Positions 58,001-64,000 of a DNA stretch of 64,000 nt are shown piece after piece. Origin of the DNA: Ditylenchus dipsaci (taxonomy: Eukaryota; Nematoda; Chromadorea; Rhabditida; Anguinidae); contig SADC01001279.1 of NCBI GenBank assembly GCA_004194705.1, positions 682,001 to 746,000 on the forward strand. The letters run 5' to 3'. The position numbers were made by a program, and so were the translations under genes. Positions within the stretch are counted from its first letter, which is position 1. The number at the start of each line of letters is the position of its first letter. Under the pieces are notes generated by a model that was given only the letters and a program-made list of their open reading frames with translations, had not been told where the DNA came from and did no database searches.

Positions 58001-61000
58001 AATTGGTGCGCCATGATTGTCATACTACACTCTGGTCCATGATATACTAAAACTAGCACGCGTTTGTCCGGCTGCGCCGGGTCCTACGCTCTTATGATAA
58101 GATATTGCTGCATTCAGTGTCAAAATGACCGTCTTGTTCTGGTCATTTTTTTACTTTCAAGCATTCAGCTATATTTCATGTCTACATAAAGTTATGCCGA
58201 CGCTACTGTCATATACCCCCCCCCCCAAAAAAAAGCTACTGTAATATACCCCCCCCCCCCCAAAAAAAAATCGGACCTACTGTCATATACCCCCCCCCCC
58301 CAAAACCGACTTTTTGGGAGTGTCTAAAAACAATTTTTATGCAATACTTTTGCCATAAAGGGACCAGAAAAGCAGTTTAAAAGGGATTATGGGCTGTATT
58401 GGAGGGAAGGAATAATACAGGGGCCACTTTTTTTTAGCTGCTTTACCATGTTTTTTAACTCGGGCCGTGGCAAAATAGACTCTATATGCATTTTATGATC
58501 AAGTGTACTTCTCGGAATCATGTCTAAGGTAAGTGCGTGCGCGCATCTCTAACTCTTTCGGGGGGGCTTGGGGGCTTGGAGTTGAGATGCGCACACCCAC
58601 ATACCTTAGACACAAATCACTCGAAAGCGACTCTGGATGCATGAAAAAACATGCATACCAGAGTTATTTATGCGGTAGGCCCCAGTATTCAAAACTATGT
58701 TCAACATCTTTATTTTTTCGCCGAAGAGCATTTCCCCTCGTTCTATAAGGCCGGGCCAGAGGCCCAGCATCCAAAAATTCAGCCTAGCACTCAAAAAGTG
58801 CTAGGGCAAGGTGTAAACCCGCGGGTTCCACCCCGCTGATCCGCTTGGTCCATGAAAAGTACTCATACTTATGGCTGCACCACAAGTTCCTGGGTTTGAA
58901 AGTACCCTTAGACGCTCAGAGAATTAGTACTCTAAGGATCCCAACCATCTCGAGAAGTGGCCCCTGTATTATTCCTTCCCTCCCAATACAGCCCGCAATC
59001 CCATTTTAATTGCTTTTCTGGTCCTTTTATGGCGAAATTATTGTGTAAAAATGGTTTTTGACCATCCCTAAAAAAGTTGGTTTTGGGGGGGGGGTATATG
59101 ACAGTAGGTCGATTTTTGGGGGGGGGTATATTACAGTAGCGCGTTTTTGGGGGGGGGGTGTATATTACAGTAGCGCCGTTATGCCTAATAGAAAGTCAGA
59201 GTAGAACATTTTGAAAACGTACACACTCATTTGGCCGCACTCATTTGGCCGCACTCATTTGGCCAGAACTCATTTGGCCGCAACTCGTTTGGCCGCACCT
59301 TATTTGGCCGCAACTCATTTGGCCGCAACTCGTTTGGCCGCACCTCATTTGGCCGCCATTTCACATTTTTTAATTTTTTGTAATTTGTGAATTCAAGTTC
59401 AAATATAACCGAAAATTGATTTTTTGCCCAAGAAAACAAAGCAAATTTACTTAATCAAGTACCCAGATGCCCTAAAAGATGGAATTTGAACATAGTTTTG
59501 TTAACTGGAGCCTACCGCATTGAGAAACTCTAGTATGCATACATTTTTTATGCATCCAGAGTAACTTTCGAGTGATTTGCGTCTAAGGTATGTGGGTGTG
59601 CGCATCTCAACCCAAGCCCCAAGCCCCCTGCGCCCCCTTCGGGGCGCAGGGGCTTGATGGTTAGAGATGCGCGCACTCACTTACCTTAGACATAATTCCG
59701 AGCAAGACTCTTGAACAAAAATGCATTTAGAGACTATTTTTGCCCAGCTCCAGTGACTAAAACGAAGTAGAATAGCCTTTAGTTGATGACTTAACTACCT
59801 CTCGTCAATAAAAGGTCAAAATTAAGAGCAGTGGTAATTTTTTTAATAAAATGGGAAATGGCGGCCAAATGAGGTGCGGCCAAATCAGTTGCGGCCAAAT
59901 GAGTGCGGCCAAATGAGTTGCGGCCATATGAGTAGTAACCTTTGAAAATCCCTATCCCAACAAAAAAGAGGTGATTTATATTAACTTTACAAATCGATAT
60001 GACAATCATAGCGCATCACTTGACAACATGTGGGTATACAGGTGGATTTTGACCATGCACAATTTGTTAACCCAAAACCCCTTTTTACCTACCGTATTTT
60101 CTCTAATTAAACGGCATGGCCGTTTTAGTTTTCAACCCCTCTAAAATCGGTGAAAATTTGCTGTTGATCTCAATATTCGTCAGTAAAAATCCAAATTCGA
60201 AAAAAGGAAATCGGTTGAGCTCGTGGGAATCAAGAAAATGCAATAAACAGCTTCGAAAAATATTTCTTCTGGGCTGAGATATAGACACTCGAAGTGTGGG
60301 GGCCGGTTTATTAGAGGCTGCTGTTAAATTATAGGGAAATACTGTATTTGACCCACAGTTGAACCGATAAGGACCGACACCATCGTGCAGAACACTACTG
60401 TCTGTAGTGTTCTGCACATTTCGCTCTACATGCACGACATACCAAAGTTGATTGCTGGGGGTTTACCAAAGTTTAGCTGAAGTAGTAGTAATTTTGTTGA
60501 CTGGTTTTACCGCTTAATCGCTACCGGTTGATTAGCCATAAATAGTTCTGATTCGGCTGACCGACGCTGTTCTACCTGTCTTTACGAATTGACTTTTATT
60601 AAGATCATTCAGCGCTAGTAGCGAATAACACCCCCCCCCCCCCCCCCAGAATCCGACCTTTTAAAAATTGCTGTAACTACCCTCGCAAACAACAAGTTTA
60701 GGCTTAGCCCTTAGGCTTGGGGGTAGGCCAGCGGACGGAAGTTGTGACTAATAAAGAGTTTACGCATATTTTCCGGGGTCTGGGACATAAATTTGGATAA
60801 TTTTTACTTAAGTAAAAAAGGTAAAATAGTTGGGAGGGGGGGGGTATTCGCTACTAGGGTCGATCATTCTTTTTACTTGACTACAAGGGGTAACAAGCGC
60901 CTACCGGACCCTCCATCGTGTTGTGTCTAATAACAGACATAACGACATCTGGCTGCAAGGACAGTTGGCTACACTTTTCAAAGTGGACAGTTGGCTACAT

Positions 61001-63988
61001 TAGTTTTTCAAAGACTTGATCTTCAAAACTTTTATTTTTTTCCTGAAAGTTCTTATTACCAAAATGAGCACAAACTCATGGCAATCATTTTGAGTATAAA
61101 ACTTTTTAGACAAATAAATAAAATATTTCCAAGCCAAAGCAATTTCTGATTGTTTCGGTAGACGTGTTTCGGTGGAGTATGCATGAACCTATTAAAAAAA
61201 ACATTCGAATCACCTTCGGTAGCTACGCGGCCAAAGAGCAGCACACTCCACATATCACTTTGAGTGATTTGTGTCGAAGGTATGTGGGTGTGCGCATCTC
61301 AACCCAAGCCAACAAGCTCCCTGCTCCCCCGAAGGGTTAGAGATGCGCGCACGCACTTACCTTAGACATAATTCTGAGCTTGATTCTTGATCAAAAATGT
61401 ATATAGAGACTCTTTTTGCCCAGCCCTGGTGACTAAACCCGTAGAAAACCATCGCTAACTGGCCTATCCTCGGAAATTGATAAAGAATATCAATATATTA
61501 GGAAAAATGTATCCAACTGTCCTTTGAAAAACTAACGTAGCCAACTGTCAACTTTGAAAAGTGTAGCCAACTGTCTGTAGCCAACCATCCTTGTAGCCAA
61601 GTGTCCTAGCCCCTATTAATAGTTGTGGGTACTTATTGATCTTCTGCAAATATTTCCAATTTTAACTTCAATCACTAAAATTTCAAATTTCTGATAATCC
61701 CGACCTAACCTGAAAGGTTAAATCTGCGTTAAAAGGGCTTTCGAATGAGTACAAACATGCCTAAATAAAAATTTCACTAAAAAAGTTTTTCCTCGTGACC
61801 AAACATGTATTCGAATTGGCGACCCACAGCCGACCCAAATACAAAGAAATATTATCTCGAAAATGGCAACAAACCTGTGCGAAAATATCGCGACAAATAA
61901 GAGATTCCTGAGCCCACTTCAGTGCTTTCTCCCACTGAACATTTTTGGAGCACTCAGGATCCACATTCATATACGAAGTGTCTTTTCTCCTTGTAAATTG
62001 GCTGCACTCTTAGCATTATCTGCAAAAAACAACTTTTAAGTTAAAGAGAGATTTGAAATCTTGGACATACCCACTTGCACAGACACCCAAATAGCAGTTC
62101 TTCTCAGCAAATTTCTGGTACTTGCACTAGAAGACTACTGCCTGATTGTAGACTGTCTTTCGAAGACTTGCGGGAGATGTCGAACAATTCGCCTGGGTGG
62201 AATTTAGGACCGTCTGTAAATATCGAACTTGTTATTAGAAAAATGCTCAAAAGTTTCACCCTACAAAGGCTTTGATTTGCAAATCGACCACGATTGGACG
62301 AAGTAATTTCGCTTCAGAATTTTCGAAAAACTCGCAAAAGATTAGAAAGTTTGGTTTTTTCATGATTTTGGTGTTGTTCAAAAGATAAAAATAAACAAAA
62401 TGGAAAAAGGCGCGAATTCAAAACAATGGCACATGTGACCAAACGTCCCTAAAACCGTAACTACTCATTTGCGCGCACTCATTTTTGAAAGTTTTGAAAA
62501 ATATTGATCTTTAACCACAGTCAATCTTGGGTAATTTTTTGTATGACATCACTCATGTGTAAAAATCATTCATGTGTAATCCACCATTAAAAGGCTTTTT
62601 GTAATTTAGATTTTAAGTCTTCTGCCATTAACGCATAAGATGAGGTTTTCGAAAATTTCTCTATAAGCTATTCCCGGTTTCATTTGTCGAAGAACACATT
62701 TTCCAATGTTGAGGCAAGACTATTATTTGTTCATCATTGTTATGATTATTTGTTCATTATTGAAATTTATTGTTTTTTAGTCAAAGCACTTTTGCGCCGC
62801 TCATGATGATTCTGATGCTTGTTAACTTTCACGGTGTCTACTATCCTTGGCATTTCTTCCAAAACAAGATGTTGCTCGTTGCTTTGATGAAATAAAAGAA
62901 GCCTTGCAAATTGCGCCCGTGTTCCAGGAATTAAACCTTGAAAACAATTTACAAGCTGAAGAAGAAGAGGAAGGCCATCAGGAAGAAGAAATCTTCAAAA
63001 TGATCTTATTTGTCTGTTAGCATTATTGAGTTGTTTTGAAATAAAAGTCTGTTACAGTCGATGCTCAATATAACGTCCCTGAAGGACCGTCCGAAATGAG
63101 ACGTTATAACGAGAGGACGTTATATCGATCGTCGATTTATCGAGAATACACTGTAGTCTAGCCAAAAAAAAAGAATTTTCTAATATAACGTTATATTCGA
63201 GCGAAACGTTATATTGAGCATCGTTATATCGAGCGTCCACTGTATTAGTGTTTTATTGTGATAACGGTTGTCATTGGTAAAAATTTTGGCCTCAACTTTT
63301 TTCAATTCGGGTCAATAAGAATCTAAACTCAAGACGATTACGATTTCCTATTCACCATATTTCTAAAAATTATTATTTCTTGATCTTTCTCAACTCAATA
63401 AGTCTTAATTATTCTTAATCAGGTCGGCGGAAAGTTATCATAGTTCCCCAGCGGTTATTCATAATATTATATGTTTAATGGAGGCGGGCACTCATGAGTT
63501 GCGCGCAAATGAGTGCGCGCAAATGAGTACGAACCCCTAAAACTTATTTTACCGATTTTTTTTAAGTTCGTGTTTTGAAACCCTGTTTTTAGACTCCATT
63601 TAGTTATAGAGTGATAGGTCCACATTATAATAGACCTTATTCGGTGTAGGAGGGCCACCGATTTGTTCACTATATGTTTTTTTTATATTTTTTCACGGTA
63701 ATTATGGTCAATTTAATCACCATAATCAACTCGTTCATTATATAAAGTGGTGGCTAAAAACTGGTGGCCCCCTAAACGAATAAGGTCGTTATAATATTTG
63801 CGCCTTCAAAACCTACATATTCTATATCCGAGATCTCCAAAAATAGCATTGTTCACCTTCCTTACTCTCCAATTTTCCCGCATTCTCCTTAGCTCATTAA
63901 AAAAATTGTTTCTTCGACCACTCGATTCAGCTGTTAGTTGTCTGGCGCTCAGTGCTCGCTCCATCATTTTTGACGCTTCTGACAAAGC
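43039..63988 (-). CDS. MED17: Mediator complex subunit 17 (partial: 5' end beyond window)
   Basis: Minus-strand exons 63857-63988, 62122-62213, 61875-62008, 56012-56128, 55872-55958, then after a gap 44350-44478, 44099-44184, 43934-44048, 43733-43885 and 43039-43258. Recognisable MED17 blocks in order: [51 protein letters not shown] joined in phase to [35 protein letters not shown], ending FLDPQ and joined in phase to [18 protein letters not shown]; then [38 protein letters not shown] and [10 protein letters not shown] at the C-terminus. These align without large gaps to the known head-module subunit, which bridges activators to RNA polymerase II in the nucleus. Missing: the start, a small exon between 63857 and 62213, the true boundary and partners of 55872-55958, and an exon near 43300-43700. 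The gene spans over 20 kb because of inserted elements. Confidence 0.85.
44636..46619 (-). mobile_element. MULE-like element with AAATTGCGCC words and FLYWCH-like ORF
   Basis: Direct repeat CATGAAAC (44628-44635, 46620-46627; a 9-bp CCATGAAAC is equally possible). Ends GGGCAGCGACATATTGCGCC and perfect complement. About 16 words of CAAATTGCGCC (spacers CCG, CATT, ACATT) fill 44650-44885, and about 27 inverted words fill 46290-46610. Between them are minus-strand coding remnants and a palindrome with a CAAGCTGATTTTTTTT arm at 45600-45755. Word-rich long ends, an 8-9 bp duplication and a FLYWCH-like finger all fit a MULE. Confidence 0.7.
45402..46215 (-). pseudogene. FLYWCH-like zinc-finger protein remnant of a MULE
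   Basis: On the minus strand a segment with [19 protein letters not shown], then (one frame step on) [19 protein letters not shown] followed by HHGHLPD, matches the end of a FLYWCH finger (conserved cysteine, then H.H.P.D). After a possible acceptor a frame runs from about [14 protein letters not shown] to [18 protein letters not shown] and stops near 45822. Beyond a palindrome at 45600-45755 a further frame (45402-45599) contains [20 protein letters not shown]. The pieces do not join into one open frame, so I call it decayed. FLYWCH fingers commonly accompany MULE transposases in animals. No DDE core was found here. Confidence 0.5.
47041..47939. mobile_element. hAT-like element with CCGTCC/GACGG words
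   Basis: Perfect 8-bp duplication GTGCCTAG at 47033-47040 and 47940-47947. Ends CAGAGTGTTAG and, inverted, CATAGTGGGATTG. Repeated GACCGTCTTCCGCCCCGTCC-type words lie in 47070-47225 and inverted in 47790-47930. A TA-type MITE (47238-47663) is inserted in the middle. Similar CCGTCCCG words occur at 262-385. Confidence 0.8.
47238..47663. repeat. MITE, CAGTCGAACCTC ends, TATAGTGTACACC word
   Basis: TA flanks at 47236-47237 and 47664-47665. Nearly perfect palindrome. The core (CGGCAAAATCGGAATCCTTA, AAAAAGTGTCGGACCCTAGG) is that of 27623-28060, but the word after CTC is TATAGTGTACACC and the same word flanks the centre. Confidence 0.85.
48539..49455. repeat. MITE, CAGTCAAACCTC ends, TATAAGATACACC word, split by a hAT-like insertion
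   Basis: TA flanks (48537-48538, 49456-49457). The word TATAAGATACACC is repeated at least seven times. Interior words AAGTCCTGNNNNAGGACTTA recur four times near the right end. Removing the insertion 48838-49246 and one copy of its 8-bp duplication leaves exactly 500 bp, the length of the copy at 50305-50804. Confidence 0.85.
48838..49246. mobile_element. hAT-like palindromic insertion, CAGTGTTTTCAAAAGTCACA ends
   Basis: 8-bp duplication GTCCTGCA at 48830-48837 and 49247-49254. It is a 409-bp near-perfect palindrome with AAGTGTGAC / TCACACTT words. The empty target is present at 50305-50804, which reads straight through the single GTCCTGCA. Confidence 0.9.
49490..49760. repeat. GC-hairpin dispersed repeat, copy 3
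   Basis: TGTCTAAGGTAAGTGTGTGC, CGCGCATCTCTAAC, a 15-bp C/G-rich perfect stem (CCCCTGCGCCCC and complement), GAGATGCGCACACC, CATACCTTAGACAC, GTGACTCTGGATGCATGA, GCGGTAGGCCCCAGT. Same order as the 40238-40575 copy but on the other strand. Confidence 0.65.
50305..50804. repeat. Second, uninterrupted copy of the TATAAGATACACC MITE
   Basis: TA flanks (50303-50304, 50805-50806). Nearly identical to 48539-49455 without the hAT-like insertion. Both copies lie in the long MED17 intron about 1 kb apart, so one is recent or they were duplicated together. Confidence 0.9.
50954..51198. mobile_element. hAT-like element with TTTGCGGG words
   Basis: 8-bp duplication ATTTAAAC / ATTTGAAC (one mismatch) at 50946-50953 and 51199-51206. 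Ends TAGTGTTGGG and complement, followed by GGGGTGCGG. GTTTGCGGG words occur about eight times. Confidence 0.75.
51250..51465. mobile_element. CGCTACTGTAATATAC element (poly-C family)
   Basis: Ends GGCGCTACTGTAATATACTCC and, inverted, GACGTTACTGTAATATGCC. Near-duplication AAATTTG on both sides (seven bases). Between them are TTAGGCTTAGG words. It belongs with 58199-59177. Confidence 0.6.
51780..53094 (-). CDS. Unrecognised gene nested in a MED17 intron, two homologous segments
   Basis: Minus strand. Proposed exons: one from about 53094 down to about 52840, containing [20 protein letters not shown] and [14 protein letters not shown]; one from about 52760 (after TTTTAG) to about 52370, containing [20 protein letters not shown], then [37 protein letters not shown] and [16 protein letters not shown]; a middle exon about 52160-52310 ([20 protein letters not shown]); and a last exon ending at 51780 ([20 protein letters not shown]). 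The first two share a pattern (RxGxIVDxxxxxxxxKA...QSF...ALIxG), so the protein has at least two copies of one domain. I recognise no family. Splice borders are partly guessed. Most of the sequence is unusually repeat-free for this region, which supports coding. Confidence 0.5.
53431..55742. mobile_element. Large palindromic element, CAGTAGCGG ends, with hAT-like insertion
   Basis: TA flanks. Ends CAGTAGCGGAAAAAAGTGAT and complement. The right arm (55150-55742) matches the left arm over its full length once the 1105-bp insertion at 53569-54673 is removed, giving an original element of about 1.2 kb. The centre is near 55145. No coding content. It lies directly downstream of MED17 exon 55872-55958. 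Confidence 0.85.
53569..54673. mobile_element. hAT-like element with GATTAATCGCA words
   Basis: Perfect 8-bp duplication GTACAAAT at 53561-53568 and 54674-54681. Ends TAGAGATGATGACGATCG and inverted TAGAGATGATGATTTGG. Words AATCGCA / GATTAATCGC are dense in 53580-53730 and 54520-54655. The intact right arm of the host palindrome supplies the empty site. Confidence 0.9.
56463..57809 (+). mobile_element. Element with GACAAAATTCTACCG words carrying a Ulp1-like fragment
   Basis: Ends GGGAGCATGACAAAACTCTA and, inverted, GGGTACACGACAAAATTCTA. Flanks GTCTAAAA / GTCTTAAA (one mismatch in eight) at 56455-56462 and 57810-57817. Words ACAAAATTCTACCGCG, ACATTATTCGACCGCG and ACATTATTCCACCGC lie at the left; matching inverted words at 57735-57800. 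It sits in the 5.7-kb MED17 intron. A MULE-like assignment is likely because MULEs often carry Ulp1-type peptidases. Confidence 0.65.
57021..57374 (+). pseudogene. Ulp1/SENP-like C48 cysteine peptidase fragment
   Basis: The first piece (about 57045-57130) encodes [20 protein letters not shown] followed by WALVV. This matches the SENP beta-strand region, but the catalytic histidine expected before W is tyrosine. The last exon (57216-57374, after TTTCAG) encodes [20 protein letters not shown], the conserved oxyanion glutamine and nucleophile DCG, and ends with stop TAA. Upstream exons near 56714-56945 ([33 protein letters not shown]) may belong to the same transposon gene. The family cleaves SUMO-like conjugates; the H-to-Y change and broken frames argue against activity here. 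Confidence 0.65.
57847..57952 (+). other. Possible isolated exon with Cys-rich transposase-like motif
   Basis: Between TTTTTCAG and GTGAGT a frame reads [20 protein letters not shown] then [15 protein letters not shown]. The spacing of cysteines and the GSFRF end recall the N-terminal finger of ISXO2/Merlin-like transposase proteins. It lies just outside the Ulp1-carrying element, opposite in strand to MED17. One exon only, so weak. Confidence 0.25.
58199..59177. mobile_element. CGCTACTGTCATATACC element with poly(C) words
   Basis: 8-bp duplication GTTATGCC at 58191-58198 and 59178-59185. Ends GACGCTACTGTCATATACC and, inverted, GGCGCTACTGTAATATACAC. The word CTACTGTCATATACCCCCCC is used three times on each side, each with a C (or G) run of 9-12. 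The arms continue with GGGACCAGAAAAGCA and AGGGCTGTATTGGAGGGA-like blocks. A GC-hairpin repeat (58440-58710) is inserted. Confidence 0.8.
58440..58710. repeat. GC-hairpin dispersed repeat, copy 4
   Basis: Same blocks as the 49490-49760 copy in the same orientation, with a shortened G-rich centre (CGGGGGGGCTTGGGGGC). Confidence 0.6.
59218..59940. mobile_element. MULE-like non-autonomous element, CTCATTTGGCCGCA words
   Basis: 8-bp duplication TTTGAAAA at 59210-59217 and 59941-59948. Ends CGTACACACTCATTTGGCC and, inverted, GGTTACTACTCATATGGCC. Nine words ACTCATTTGGCCGCA on the left and five inverted on the right. A GC-hairpin repeat is inserted at about 59455-59770. Its termini resemble those of the MULE remnant at 62456-63534 but the word differs. 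Confidence 0.75.
59455..59770. repeat. GC-hairpin dispersed repeat, copy 5
   Basis: Same orientation and block order as 40238-40575, including GCCCCTGCGCC stem and TTTTTGCCCAGCTCCAGTGA end. Confidence 0.65.
60092..60344. repeat. MITE, CCGTATTTTCTCTAAT ends, TAAACGGCATGGCCG word
   Basis: TA flanks (60090-60091, 60345-60346). Left CCGTATTTTCTCTAATTAAA; right is decayed (TTAAATTATAGGGAAATACTG). Member of the CCGTA family. Confidence 0.6.
60611..60861. mobile_element. CGCTAGTAGCGAATA element with poly(C)
   Basis: Perfect 8-bp duplication GATCATTC at 60603-60610 and 60862-60869. Ends AGCGCTAGTAGCGAATAACA and, inverted, GACCCTAGTAGCGAATACC, each followed by a C run (about 17 on the left). Interior shares TTAGGCTTGGGG and AGTTTACGCATATTTTCC with 8755-8870. 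Confidence 0.8.
60890..61615. repeat. Element with GGACAGTTGGCTACA words
   Basis: Words GACAGTTGGCTACA (two to three) at 60940-61005 and inverted TGTAGCCAACTGTC (five) at 61505-61605. A partial GC-hairpin repeat (61256-61440) lies inside. Exact ends not resolved. Confidence 0.55.
61256..61440. repeat. GC-hairpin dispersed repeat, copy 6 (partial)
   Basis: Begins at GAGTGATTTGTGTCGAAGG and ends TTTTTGCCCAGCCCTGGTGA. It has lost the left third. Confidence 0.6.
62780..63018 (+). pseudogene. MULE transposase C-terminal remnant
   Basis: The frame [20 protein letters not shown] matches the ALAFVP..DV..AFE region found near the end of animal MULE transposase domains. It continues into an acidic stretch ([15 protein letters not shown]) and a stop at about 63018. 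Upstream, [10 protein letters not shown] follows an acceptor-like TTTTTTAG but meets a stop. The catalytic DDE residues are not present. Confidence 0.55.
63055..63242. repeat. MITE, CAGTCGATGCTC ends, AATATAACGTCC word
   Basis: TA flanks (63053-63054, 63243-63244). Left CAGTCGATGCTCAATATAAC; right TATATCGAGCGTCCACTG. GACGTTATA / ACGTTATAT words occur about six times. Confidence 0.75.
63633..63788. mobile_element. Palindromic element, GACCTTATTC ends
   Basis: 8-bp duplication TTATAATA at 63625-63632 and 63789-63796. Ends GACCTTATTCGGTGTAGGAG and complement-like CTAAACGAATAAGGTCG, then GGGCCACCGATTT. Relative of 36625-36862. Confidence 0.7.
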
Positions 63989-64000
63989 CTGAAGAAAACA

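Larger units (their letters stand above)
62456..63534 (+). mobile_element. MULE remnant, CTCATTTGCGCGCA words
   Basis: Perfect 9-bp duplication CCCTAAAAC at 62447-62455 and 63535-63543, the usual MULE length. Near-terminal words TACTCATTTGCGCGCACTC at the left and GAGTGCGCGCAAATGAGTAC at the right. A transposase tail is coded at about 62780-63018. A TA-type MITE (63055-63242) is inserted. It lies in a MED17 intron. Confidence 0.75.

Overview
This window looks like a repeat-rich, AT-rich nematode nuclear genome. The strongest taxonomic clue is a ground-like (GRL) domain gene at 33.9-38.4 kb, a nematode-specific family. Trypsin-inhibitor-like (TIL) cysteine-rich genes and many short GT..AG introns fit that placement. 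I cannot name the species.

Host genes, left to right: two paralogous TIL protein genes on the minus strand (3350-4640 and 9239-9592); a 24-exon receptor tyrosine kinase on the plus strand (18289-32000) whose exon phases all join into one 881-residue frame; a ground-like secreted protein on the minus strand (33854-38391); and a Mediator subunit 17 (MED17) gene on the minus strand, whose exons run from 63988 down to 43039. MED17 continues off the right edge. One of its introns spans more than 11 kb and holds a second, unrecognised minus-strand gene (about 51780-53094).

Most of the rest is DNA transposons, often nested. They include a decayed, intron-containing pogo/Tigger-type transposase (5662-7487), an internally deleted mariner (27021-27620), MULE-like elements (one with a transposase tail, one with a FLYWCH-like finger), an element carrying a Ulp1/SENP-like peptidase fragment, and about ten hAT-like non-autonomous elements with 8-bp target-site duplications. 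There are also numerous foldback elements. Several insertions can be dated relative to each other because the empty site is also in the window.

The most unusual pattern is shared by several unrelated element families. The outermost bases are conserved, but the next bases are a short word repeated several times inside each copy, and the word differs from copy to copy. I call this word switching. Examples follow CAGTCRAACCTC (words TATAACGCCC, TATAGTGTACACC, TATAAGATACACC, TTTAACGACCCC), CCGTATTTTCTCTAAT (words TAGACCCGGG, AGAAGGCCC, AGAGCCCC, AAGCCACC), and CTACTCATTTG (words GCGCGCA versus GCCGCA).
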